Below, in pieces: positions 13,841 through 25,342 of a DNA stretch of 64,000 nt. The translations under genes and the position numbers were made by a program. Under the pieces are notes generated by a model. That model had not been told where the DNA came from and made no database searches. It saw only the letters and a program-made list of their open reading frames with translations. Each line of letters begins with the position of its first letter. Position 1 is the first letter of the stretch. Source of the DNA: Himantopus leucocephalus (Eukaryota > Chordata > Aves > Charadriiformes > Recurvirostridae); the NCBI GenBank assembly GCA_003993805.1, contig RSEF01000017.1:6202502-6266501 (forward strand), written 5' to 3'.

Positions 13841-16395
13841 CCAGGGCAAAGCCCACCCCGAGGCCTCACCCAGGATACAGCGTGGAGCTCCTGTGCCGGT
13901 CCAGGACGAATCCGCTGCCCACTCAACCTACATGCCACTCATCCAATGTCTCAGCACCTCTCTTCTCGTCTTCCCTTCCCTTTTGAAGGTAGAGTCAGTC
14001 CCAGGCCAAAGTGGCACATAATTATAGCCACATATGGAGCAAACTTGGTTAGAAACTTGCTTTTCCGCACACCCTTATAATAAAGGCTATATATACACAC
14101 ACATACCCCCCACGCGCTCTTCGAGGACAAACAGACTTGCCAAGGGAACAAGAATTTGCTTCCAAACATGGAAGGAACTTGGACTATTGGATTTGACCAA
14201 TTTGGGTATCTTGCCCAGAGAGCCAAAGAGTTATTGGGTCTTCTCCTCCCGCAGGGACAGCATGCGGCAGTGGGAGGATCACGAGCCCCCCTTTCCGCCG
14301 GGCTGCGACTCGCAGTGCTCAACCGCGTGTGCCGAAGCTGACCCGCGCGTTCGCCTCTTTGTGCGTCCCAGCCACGGTGCTTGGGAGAGACTTTGGGAAG
14401 CTGACGGCTCGCCCCTGCCCTGGCCAGCCCTCTGCACCGCACTGCCGGCATTTAGGAGCTGCCTATTTCGATGGCATCAGGCTTTTCGCCTTCCCAGAGG
14501 GGCAAGGAGAGCTGGAACATCTTGATGGACTCACTCTGAGCCTGTGAGGTCTCCCATGAGCTGGGGGGAGCATTGCCGGTCCCCAAACAGGCACCGCTGC
14601 CCTGCCTTGGCGGGTTTGCCAGCGATTCTGCAGAGCCCCAGGTCATTGAACCGTCCCAGGGAAAGAGAAAATTGGAAAAAGCTGTTGGGTTTCAGCTGAG
14701 TAGGCGGCTCCCAGCGCTTCGTGCCAACGGCAAAGCAGGCTTCGCCTTCCGGAGGCACAGCCTCCCCGTCGGCAGCTCGGCAGATGTGTGCGGGGGTCTG
14801 GGGCTGGCGACTCCATGGGGGTGGGCTTTTTTGGTTTTGCAGAAAGGAAATGGTTTCCCCCTCGTCCCACCCTGCTGTGCAGCCTAATGAAGTTGCAAGG
14901 TGGGATGTGCAGGGGGGTGGACACAGGGTGGGCAACCTTGCCCCAGGCTTACGCCACCCCAGTCCTTTGCCCATGGGACTGAGCCGCAGAGAGACGCACC
15001 CTCCACCTTCCCCTGCCAATACCGCAGCAATGGGGAATGAGCTGGCGTGATGGAGGTTTTACCCTGTGGACAAGGCCCTCTGGAAACCAGATTGCCTTTT
15101 CCTTACCCACTGCAAAGAGCCACCAGCCAAGCGTGGGGAGACCACCAGCTCTGATGGGCTGTCTGGACGGAGAAGGCACCAGCCCTATGTGCCTAGAAGG
15201 GCTTAGCCCTGCTGGGGGCTGTAGCAGTAGATCTGAAGATGAATACAGCAATTGCTAAGGTCCTTCCTCCAGATAAACATCCTCCAGTGTGCAACACCAA
15301 GGCTGAAAGTGTCTCAACTACACATGTGCCCACCAGAGTCCCCACTGCTCCCAGGAGCATCCTCTCCCTTTTCCACCGGGGCTCTCACTGCAGCCGCACG
15401 TGGTACCCAGCAGCTGCGACACCAGGACCCTCAGCTTCCCACCCAGAGCTGGAGACCTGATGGGAGAACCAGGAGAGGAGCACATCTCCTCTGGCTGGGG
15501 GTGAACCAGCCCCTCCAGGCGCAGCTTTCTCCGCTCCACCCAACGCAGCCCCCCCAGATGGGAACGGCCATCTCCTCCTCAAGCACAGTGGGCAGAGAGG
15601 GGGCACAGCCTGACTGACACTGCCCACCTCATCCAGGGAGCAAAGTCACCCTAAATATCCACCCTGTGCCCTGCACCCCTATTTCCAGGGCTGGTATCCC
15701 CCCCTGTTTGGCATGCTAGAAGGGGAGCACACAGCCCCCCAGACCACAGCGAGACACCGCACAGAGACCTGACAAAAGCCAAGACGTGCCAGGCCAGGGG
15801 GAAGAGGGATCCACTGCGGATCAAATCATCGGCCATGAGAAACTCCGCTTGGGGCAGGAGGATGGGGCTGGGGTGGGGGGGGTCCTATTCCCATGGAAAG
15901 CACAGGGCTCTTTTTTCAGTTATACAAGATGAAACCACAGGGATATAAATGTCGCTGCCTCTTTGAGAGCATTAATGAAAATAAACCCATTTAATAGTTT
16001 GCAGATGCCATTTCTGTAAACCTAAAAAAAGCAGGGAATAAATATTTCTTCACTAAATATCTATATGTATATATATATTTGAAAACACTCACTCCTAATC
16101 TTAGGGCCCCTCCTTTGCCGTGCTCTTGGCAGCTTATCGCAGCTTGTCAGTCAACGCTGAATCCTCACCGAGACGAGATACAAATTGCACCCACGGAGGG
16201 GTAGCAGGACAGAGGGATTATTGTAATCTAAGCTCCCTCTCACCCTTGCTATTTGTACATTTCAATTACTTGTAACAAGATCCACAGTGGATTTTTTTTT
16301 TTCTTCTGCATGTCTGTGTTTTGGAAATTTTTGTAAGGTTTTTGTAAAAACAACTCTTGTGAAATAATGGAGGAATAAATATTTTACTGAGTAGA
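13841..16395 (+). other. PRRX2: PRRX2 3' UTR (candidate) with two poly(A) signals
   Basis: There is no coding frame here. AATAAA occurs early at 14079-14084, and a more UTR-like terminus lies at 16374-16379. The latter follows a T/A-rich tract with TTTTGTAAAAAC and precedes a return to GC-rich DNA. AT-rich sequence at 15900-16110 contains further AATAAA hexamers at about 15980 and 16034. Use of the distal site would give a UTR of about 2.5 kb. The extent is inferred from signals only. Confidence 0.45.
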
Positions 16396-19189
16396 GACGT
16401 GTCTGCACACATGACAGGGATGTGGCTCTTTCCTCGGTGGCCACTGCGGTTCCCTCACCTGCCTTGGGCCAGCAGCACAGGCAGGGGACCAGCTGCCCCC
16501 AGCAAGGGGATGAGAGCCAGGATCCAGCCTCCTTCACCTTGAGCGATGGTGGCATCTCACAGCTTCTCCCCAAGACCTGGATTTCATCCCAGGCTCCCAA
16601 ACAGCAAGTGGTCCACGTGCCCTGGGAGAGGGGCAGCAGCAAGGGGGGAGCGTGAGGAGCTGGGACGGGGCAGAGGGACCACAGTCCTGCAGCAGAGCCT
16701 CTGGGCTTCCTTCTGGCTTGGGGACCCTCAAGCTGGTGTCTGGAGATGGTGGAAACTCAAGGGGCACAGAAAACAGCCTAATGAAAGTCTCTGCATAACA
16801 GCTAACTCCATCTTACTCTGTTCTGGGATGAGTGTGGGCTATTGAGGGAGGGGTGTCAGGGAAGAGGGTTCTGTTTGCCTTTCCCTTTCAAAATCCCACT
16901 GGGAGTGGCAGAGCTTATAGGGTCTGCCCTGGGCAGCTCACAAATTCCCCATGAAGCAGCAGCTGACATTCACACTGGCCCCAGTTCACACCCACGGCCT
17001 TGGGAGCAGCACCCATATTTCCCCCCAGCAGCGAGGGAACGGGCTGAGCTGGGGTGCAGCCAGGAGCAGGCAGCAGAGCCCCTTGCTGCTAGGTTATCAG
17101 GTCAAATCCAGCATTGTAAATGGGGGTGGAAACCTGTAAACACTAATTGATGCTCCACAGACGTCAGGGATGAGCATCTGTTACAGGCATCCCATCCTCC
17201 TGGGACGAGCGCTCATCGGCGGTCCCGACAGAGACCACCAGAAAGCTATCACACAACCCTGGGAGCTGGAAATAGGCAATGTGGAGGTCTGGACCTGCTC
17301 AGAGAATTGGAGACACTGGAGAAATAAGGAGATTGTCTCCTACACCATCACTGCAGGCACATCCAGGCACTCAGACAGATGCTGCTCTGTGAAGCACAGA
17401 GACTTGGAAAGGGCTGGGCAGCACAAGCACTGGGAGCGCAAATCACCACCAAATCCAGCTCTTCCAGGCTCCATCCTGCGCACCGAGGCAGGCATCAACC
17501 TGGTGAGCTGCAGGCTGAGTGCTGACGGGAGACACGGGCAGAGAGCCAGGCTGAGGGGGCGAGACGATGCAGAACCCGAAGGGCAGCTCAGCCTCGCTGG
17601 GGGCTCGGCAGAGCCTCACGGATGAATGGATTTGCTCAGAGCCAGGATCGGAATGGGATGCCATGAGCAGGATGGCTCCCGGAGAAAGCCCCCAGCCAGC
17701 CTGCAGCAGGGGAGCACACACACAGGGACCAGAGCAGCACGTGGCTCCCTGGGGGTTTCCTCCTCCAGGTCTACAGAAATTGAGCTAAGAGGCAGCAAGG
17801 AGAAGAGTGAGATTCTGCACAGACAATTAGCTAAAAGATAAGAAACAAAAGGGCAGGAATAAACCATCAGGTCTTAGACTGCAGAGTACTTCCCAGGGAG
17901 CAAAGGCCCACGGGTGCAGAGTAGGCACAGAGCACCCAAAACCAGGGGGAAGCGGTGGTCAGGCAAAGGCAATACCAAAGAGTTTGGGGCAGCCAAAGCC
18001 AAGAAGAGCTCCAGGAGCTCACGGTGCTGAGCAGGAGAGGTAATGCAGTGCCGAGAGGCGTGAAGATGTGCTCAGGGGAAACCGCCCAGCACACACTCAG
18101 ACTGAAAAGCAGCGAGCCAAGCGGCAGGATTTGCTAGGAAAGGATTGGAAAACAAAGCAGAAAATGTCCTCACGGCTGTTGTAGAAACCCACAGCACAAC
18201 TGAAGCTGAAATCCATTGCCCCGAGGTACTGCGGAGATCAAAGGTATAAAGTGTATTCAGAGAGGGTTGAAAAGTTAATGGTGGGTCTGTGTCGGTGCAA
18301 CATGGTAGAGATTCAGCTGCCCGTGCAGAAACCTCCTGCCCTGCTGACTTCCAGGAGTGGGGAGGGCTGGGTGGAGAAGGAACACCCTGAGTTTGCCTTG
18401 TTTCTTTTACCTGCCTTAATCTGCTGAATTGCAGCAGACTGCTCTCAAGCCAGGTCCTGTGGTATCGCTTACAGGCTGCCTGTGTCACCTCCTCCTCCCC
18501 AAGCCATCCCCAATCCCCCCTACACAGCCACCCATGCTCCCGGAGGAGCTCAGCTCCACAAGAACCCATAGGATCAACTCCCTCCCAGCAGCAACCCCTG
18601 TGTCCCCCATCACCAGTGGATTTTGTGACACAGGGACCCTGTGGGACTGTGAGGTTGAGGAAGAATCCCTACAGCAACGCATCCCAGCTTTCCCCAGAGG
18701 GGAACAAGACTCATCCCATTTCATCCCAGCACTTCAGTACAGCACCCAGTAGAAGGGGAGCAAGTCCCTGTGTTGGGCATCACCCCAAGCCCACTAACTG
18801 CCTGAGTTTTCATGTCTTCCCACTCTGTTTTCAGTTCTAGGAGAGGAAAACCAGGGGGTGGCCACACAATGAAAGGCTTGAAAGGAGCACAAATCCTCCA
18901 CAATGCAGCCACAGAGCTCTTTGTGTCATCCCAGGGACAGTGGGCAACTCCATGGACAGACACAGAGATCTTATCTCAGCGCCTGGAGCTGTGCTGGTGC
19001 CCAGAACCACGACTGGCCACTGCGACTCAGGGCACCCCACACAAGATTTATGAATCTGCTCTGTGGGATGTGCAGCCCACAAAGCCATACTGGCCTAGTC
19101 CGGCAGCCACAGTCCCACACACCAGCAGCTTAACCATCCCCAACATACTGCTCCACTACTGCTTTGTAACCCCTTATTTATTCATTCAA

Positions 19190-19400
19190 TAAGGGACTTG
19201 TAGATCATTAAGGTCATTTGTCCAACCTCTTGCTTAGACCCAGGCAGATAATATCACCCAAGCAGCATCCTCCCATCCTCAGCACGTGGCCAATGCAGAG
19301 CATCCCTTTGGAGGGCATCCAGCCTCAAGTCAAAAGACCCTTGGAAGTGAAGAGCTTGCAGATCCCAGGGCAGATTCTTCCAGTGACTCATGACTGTTAA
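19190..19400 (-). mobile_element. Possible ancient CR1 LINE fragment
   Basis: The segment around 19203-19245 (GATCATTAAGGTCATTTG, then TCCAACCTC) resembles the reverse complement of the CR1 3' region, and later words such as CATCCAGCC are compatible. It is too diverged to place ends, so this is a weak call. Confidence 0.3.
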
Positions 19401-20734
19401 CTGCTGGAAATATGTCACTTATTTCCTGCCTGAACTGTCCCAGCTTCAGTTCAGCTCCCGCTAGAGCAGAAGGTCTCAACCCATGGTCCACCAGCTCCCA
19501 GGAGCTAATGGGGTCTGAGGGGTCTGCAAACCAGGAGACAGACAAGCATGGAGAGCTGCAGCTCACCTGGCAGGGTCTGTGCTCCACAGGGGAGGGATGT
19601 GTCAGGGGAAGGCTGCCAATGACGAGGAGCCCCAAGGCATTGTGTTACCTCTCCTCCTCTTCCAGCGTGGGGGAATTTTTCCTCCTAGGAAGTGGTCTGT
19701 CACGGGCATATCCATCACCAGAACGGATTTCTGCAGGAGAGCTGGTCTCCCTCCATACACCACAACTTCAGGTGGCGGGGAAGGTTGCAAGAACATTATT
19801 TGCAAATTTTATTTCCTTCCTCGAAGCAGTTTGTTTTCAACCAGCTGACTCCCAAAGGGCAAGTCTCAGCTGATGAGAGGACCTCACTATACCCCCCACC
19901 CTTTCCTTGTTTCCGACCCCACAGCCTGACACTTGTGCGTGGCTTTCCGACTGATGAAAAGTTGAAGTTTGCCTCTGCAATATTTTAATGAGAACAATTT
20001 CGTATTGTCATCAGCATCGGCTGCCACGGCAGCGAGACAAAACAGAGCTCACATTTTCCAGCTCGCAGGGATGCCAGCCTGGTTATCCCCATCCAGAATG
20101 AATTACACAGACATCTAGTGGTTACAGCATCCTCCTCTCCCGCTACCCTGGTGCTCATCCCTTCTCCCTCTGGTGGCAATGGGAAGGGCCAGAGACCCTC
20201 CAAGTGCTGCTGACATCATGACACCACCTACGATCTACAGAAACACATGTACGTATGACAGCAGCATGTCATCTCGCAGCAGCTGAGCCCCTCCTGTCCT
20301 GGGGGATGCAATGGTCACCCCAAACTCTGTGCTCCATTTGGAAGGAGCATCTTCTTCCCTGCAGCTGATATTTTGCTCACCAATCCTTCTTTCCAAACCC
20401 CAGAAGGGTGCAACCTAAGGCAGCAGCGAAGCTTTCGAGAAGCTGGATGGTAGCTATTCGCTGGGGGTGTAAGATCCATAACAATTTGGGAAGGAGGGAG
20501 GAAGCAAAGGCTCCCGTTGTAGCGGGTGTTACAAAGCCAGGAAAGAGTTATTGGATGCAAGGAAGAATTACTGCATGCGGATGCACGTCGGGGCCAGGAG
20601 TGAGACAGAGCATCGCGTCTGCCTGCTCCGGAGAGGGTGATGGGCACAGGGGGCAGACATGAACCTCCTCCTCAACCCGCTCCCCAAGGAACGGCACCCA
20701 GCATCCATCCATCCCTCCCTCCCTCCGCCCCGAA

Positions 20735-21005
20735 CACCTCAAGCCGCCCCACCCGGGGCCTGCCCACAGCTCCTCGGCCAGCCAGCACCCGGGCTGGGGT
20801 CTCCGTGGGCCCACGGCAGAGGGACCCGGGGGTGTGTGTCCCCCCCCCGCCGCCGGTGCTCGCAGCCACACGAGGGTGCTGCAGCCCCGCGCAGGGCAGC
20901 GCAGCGCAGCGCGGCCCGCGGTGACCCGCCGGGGCCGGGGCCGGGGGTGCGGAGCGGAGCCCCCCCCCCCCGCATCGTGCTGCTTTGCTCCAAACCCTTC
21001 CCCAC
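20735..21005. promoter_or_regulatory. CpG-rich block (orphan CpG island candidate)
   Basis: Dense CG dinucleotides (for example GCAGCGCAGCGCAGCGCGG near 20900) and C/G homopolymers stand out against the flanks. It is followed by a 100-N gap at 21065. No gene start is recognisable on either strand, so it may be an unannotated non-coding promoter, an intergenic island, or simple GC-rich repeat. Confidence 0.4.
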
Positions 21006-21021
21006 ACGGGGGCCAGGGACA

Positions 21022-21207
21022 CACCACCACCACCACACACCCCCCGGCTCCCTCTTCCCTGCCTNNNNNNNNNNNNNNNNNNNNNNNNNNNNNNNNNNNN
21101 NNNNNNNNNNNNNNNNNNNNNNNNNNNNNNNNNNNNNNNNNNNNNNNNNNNNNNNNNNNNNNNNCACCACCACCACCACACACCCCCCGGCTCCCTCTTC
21201 CCTGCCT
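21022..21207. repeat. 100-N gap with identical 43-bp flanks
   Basis: Positions 21022-21064 and 21165-21207 are identical: a (CAC)n start, then a CCCCCCGG stretch ending TTCCCTGCCT. The gap is probably artificial, or the flank is a tandem unit the assembler could not span. Confidence 0.75.
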
Positions 21208-21654
21208 GGAGCTGGGGCTGGCACCCGCGGGGCGTCCATGTCGCAAACTTGGGGACATCTCGCAGCTCAGCTCCGGAGTTGGGTAGGAAAAAGCCCGGTG
21301 GATGAGGTTTTCCTTGTGCCAACTTCACCCCTGTAAATGCCAGAGAGGTGCAGCGAAACACCGTTATGCGTTCCAGGGAGAGCTGGCTCTTCTCGCTCTC
21401 CCCACGAGTCCCAGGAATCCCAGCTCCTCCAGAGGAATAAGGGGCTTTGTGTGGCAAAACCCTACAGAACGAGATGGAAGAACCCCAAATCTGCTAGAGG
21501 AAATGGGAGATTTTGGGAGGCCAGAGAAGGCTGAGTGACCTGTGTCACAGGAGAAATGCCCAAGGGGGGAATCTTTGTCCCAGACCCCACTGGGGGAAGG
21601 TCTGGATGAACAGGAGAGATCTGGGGAGCAGCACAGGCAGGTAAGGAAGGGGTA

Positions 21655-21785
21655 AGCCCAAAGCTCAGGGGTAGGAAGGATCCCAGCGCTGAACTGGCTG
21701 GAAGAGCACGGGAAGGTGANAGCCCAAAGCTCAGGGGTAGGAGGGATCCCAGTGCTGAACTGGCTGGAAGAGCCCAGGAAGGTGG
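21655..21785. repeat. 65-bp imperfect duplication across a single N
   Basis: Copies at 21655-21719 and 21721-21785 differ at a few bases (for example GGAAGGATC versus GGAGGGATC, and CAGCGCTG versus CAGTGCTG). This fits two alleles joined end to end across the N at 21720. Confidence 0.7.
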
Positions 21786-23819
21786 CTTGTGCTGGGTCTC
21801 CACTTGCTTTTCCCCCACCTCCAGACACCTCGGGCTCGGCAGGGTGGAGGGAAGACATGTACTGGCAATGTGAGTCATATTCAAATATTCAAGCACCAAA
21901 CTTCACAGTTCTGCACTCCCAGGTGGGTTTCCAGTGTTACCATTTCACGTTTGAGCCAGGTGTGAAAACCGCGTTGTTGGCACAAACAACGCACACACCA
22001 AAACCCACAGACTGGCGGATGCAACCACAATCCCCGCTCTCCTGGAGCTGGGAGAGACCCTGGGCTCATCCTTCCCCTGCACCGAGGCCAGAGCAGGAAT
22101 CCGGGAGCTCCAGGCTTTACAATATTATTTGGGAAAAGGCAGGGGATGCTTTAGCTCATCACTTGTCCTGCGTGCAGTGACCATCACCAGCTGTGCCGCA
22201 GGGAGAGCCAGTGGCTCCAGCCACCACCTCAGTCCTGGGAGAGCCCCGACCGGGCTCGGGCTGAGCAGGCAGCCGCGAGCCAGGCTCTGTCCTGCCTCCC
22301 ACAAACCTCCGCAGCATTTCCAGATAATGGTTAGGCCTCTCTGAAGTTTGCCTTGTGGGCTTTTTCTGTTTGTTTTTTTGGAGCCAGGGGAGTTCATGTT
22401 CCCAAGCTTTCCCCTGCAGCCAGTACAGCAGGGTTTGTTGTTTCNTTTTTTTTTTTTTTTTTATTAAAAAAAGAAGAAAGCAGAACTCTGCATGTAATCT
22501 CGGCTTCCCTAAGCAGGGCATCAGCCCCAGGCACTGAACAGGCAGTTTAGGAGGGGCTGAAGGAACTGGCAGCTCTGGGGGCTGGAGGGGTTCTGCACCC
22601 CCATTTCTTCCTTTCTATGCTAAAGTCTCAATCCCGGCTACACCTCTAACCACAGTCCATTTTATAAAGCCACCACCTTTCTTATTTGAAAGCAAAAACC
22701 ATGAGGGAAAGAAAAAACTACCAAGTGGAGCCATTTTGTCCATCTCAACCAGCTAACACAGACAGAGGCGGGACAGCACCCCCTAAACATCAACAGTTTA
22801 AGAAATTAAGGGGAAAACGGGGAAAATACGGCTTTTGCTTCCCAGCAAGGTACCAGCTAAAGGAAGGGACCGCTGAGCTTGCAAAATACAGGCAGCTCCT
22901 TTGCAAGTCATAAGCACAGAAACGAGAGCAACCACATCTTACCTGATCTTCTCCAGCCCTCCAGGACTTAAGCACCACCTTTGTTCCGCAGGGCGTGAAG
23001 AAAGCTTGCTGGGACAAAGCATGTCATACCGCTAGCCTGCTTTGGGGGAAGCTGGGACAGAGGAGGGTTGGGGAACACCAAATTCCTGCTATTCTGGGAA
23101 GGAAACCTGAGCACAGATGCTTTACAAGCTCCAGCTCTGCTGAATTTAAAGGATCAGCACAAATAAAGCGCACCTGACGAGCTTCCTTTGTGGGGCAGGT
23201 GGGGCCCCGAGGAAAGGGATGGCTCTTTTGGGGTCCCAGGGCACTCCAGGCTCCGCGGCGTGGTTTAGCAAAGCGCTTTGCAGCTGGGGAGCCATCCTGC
23301 TGGGGCTGGACCCAGCTGCTACCCAGCTGCATCTGCTGCTCCCGAAGGAAGGATGTATCAGAGCACAATGATTTGTTTTTATTGGGAATATTTGCTTCCT
23401 GCCACCAGGATGCATGTGCAGCAGCGGGGAAACGTACAGGGGTTCGGGACCTTGTGCGCCATGTGAGGCAGAGAAGGCTTGTTAAGAGGGGTATGTATTA
23501 GGCAGACATCTGTTGAAGCTGCGTAAACGAGAAGTGGCCGAGAGCAAACTGCTGAACCTGCAGTCCTGCCCACCTTCCCCCGCGGCAGAGCTGCGCGCTC
23601 TGCTCCAAACCTCACCGTGCAGCCTCGCCTAAGGCCACATCTACGCTGGGGTCAGGAGTTACCGGTAAAGAAGCTGCTACCCAAGCTGGGCAAGGGCTCA
23701 GAGCATCAGCCTGAGCTGGTGTTTCACCTCGTGCTTTGTGCACGCAGGAGCTCAGTGAGGTCTCATCTCCGAGGGCAGCGGGGTTAAGGGAACAGCTTTA
23801 GTGCTTAGGACAGGTGGAA

Positions 23820-25342
23820 GGGGAATTTATTTTCTGCTCGTTTCCCCTGTGATCTTAGCAAAACTCTGCGTTGCTTTCAGAGGAGGGAGGAGACACTGAA
23901 CAGCAGAGGCTCCCTCCTGCCTTGTCCTCCAAAGGGGTGCTCCTTCATGTGCCGCTGTTGCCTGGATCAGCCCTCGGCACTTTGGGACAGCTGCGCGGCA
24001 GAGGAGCTCAGGAGGGTTTGTCATCCTTCGATACCCCGGTCCCAGCCTCTCCTCTCCAACACAACGGCTTTCAGGTGACACCGCAGAGCAGAGGTGTTCT
24101 CCTCCTGCCAGGCGGTTCAAAGCCACTCTTCTCATTTCCAGAGCTTTCTGCACACACCAGCTAATCCAGGCTGCGCACGGCTTGGCAGCGGTGGACAGCA
24201 GGAAACGGCTGAAACAAAACACCCCCGAAGCGGTCACGGCACATTCCCCAAATAGCAACGGGCCGTTCTGCGGCCAGAGAAAGGCTACAAACAGAGGGGG
24301 AGAAATTCAGTCCGCTGCCCTGGGAGCGTTTTCAGGCATCAGCGGCATGTGAATGCAGACACCACCCTTGGGAGAAAGCTCTGTCTGCAAACCGCAAACC
24401 TTCTGTTTTGTGTGAGCATCTCAGTCTTTGCAGAAATGCCAGAGCTTTGTGCGAGGGTCCGGCTCTCTACAGGGTAAGCGATTCCTGCTGGCCGCTCCAG
24501 GCGCGTCCCTCTGCATCTTGCGATGGCAAGACTGCGATGGAAAAGCCACGGCCGCTGCTGGTCGGGCGCTGCCGAATGCTGGCCATGGCGTGTCCTTGCT
24601 GGGACAGGCCAGCTCCTGCCTGCAGCGAGGGTCCCTGGCAGGGAGCTGTGTCCCGTGGCGTGAGACGAGGCAGCGCTGGGAGCACAGAACGCTTCGGTGG
24701 CTTCGCAACGTCACCCCTGAGATTTCGACTTCCATGTCACGCTGCCTGGCAGCAACCTGCCTCCTGTCCTCCTCGCAGGAGAGGGAACCTGAGGGACCCC
24801 TGCTCCCCACAGACCCACACGGCTGGGCAGGAGGAGGGCGGCTGTTTTATAGCCCCTTTCTGCTACCACCCACGTCTGCTGACCAAGAAACTTTATGGGA
24901 CCCTCATGATTTTCCCTTCCTCATTCATGGGGTTTTTGTGACCAAGGGGAAAGGGCACATCTACTCCTTCCCAGTTCCAAATGCAGTTGGGCCACAAAAC
25001 CTTCCTTCAATCAATGAACCCCTTCCTCGAGCGGTAATCCGGGTGCTTTCCCCCTCCCACCCTTAGCAGGGGCGAGAGGAACCTGCCTCCGCATGCCCTT
25101 CCCATTCCACGGGGAGACGTGCCCCTTCTCGCTGGTGACTTCCCTGCCCAATTTCAATAGCACGGGGACTTTATCAAGGCTGCACTGAGCATCCTTGGGG
25201 CACAAGTGGCCTCCCTGGCAACATACCATGTGCACACACACACACGAGCACACTCAACACTCGCACACACACCACCCGGTCCAGCCAGGGAAACCAGCAC
25301 AGCGCAGGATGAAGGGGTTTGGATGGTCGGTCTCGTTGGGTG
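23820..25342 (-). other. PTGES: PTGES 3' UTR (candidate)
   Basis: This stretch lies downstream of the PTGES stop and has no recognisable coding sequence. The first clear AATAAA on the minus strand (TTTATT on the plus) is at 23826-23831, which would give a UTR of about 1.5 kb. PTGES transcripts in mammals also have a 3' UTR longer than the coding region. The boundary is inferred. Confidence 0.4.
25231..25283. repeat. CA-rich microsatellite
   Basis: Interrupted (CA)n / CACT repeats lie about 60 bp beyond the PTGES stop codon, within its presumed 3' UTR. Confidence 0.75.

Larger units (their letters stand above)
16396..23819. other. PRRX2-PTGES intergenic region, no gene recognised
   Basis: The two genes point towards each other (PRRX2 +, PTGES -) and this is the space between their 3' ends. 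Open frames are short or GC-driven, and none resembles a known family. It contains a CpG-rich block with a gap near 21 kb, an unresolved T run at 22446-22463, and a possible very old CR1 remnant near 19190-19400. Confidence 0.6.

Noticed and set aside
20548..21457. Long frames on both strands around 21 kb
   Set aside because: They are carried through 100 unknown bases and low-complexity CAC/CCC repeats, so they have no evidential value.
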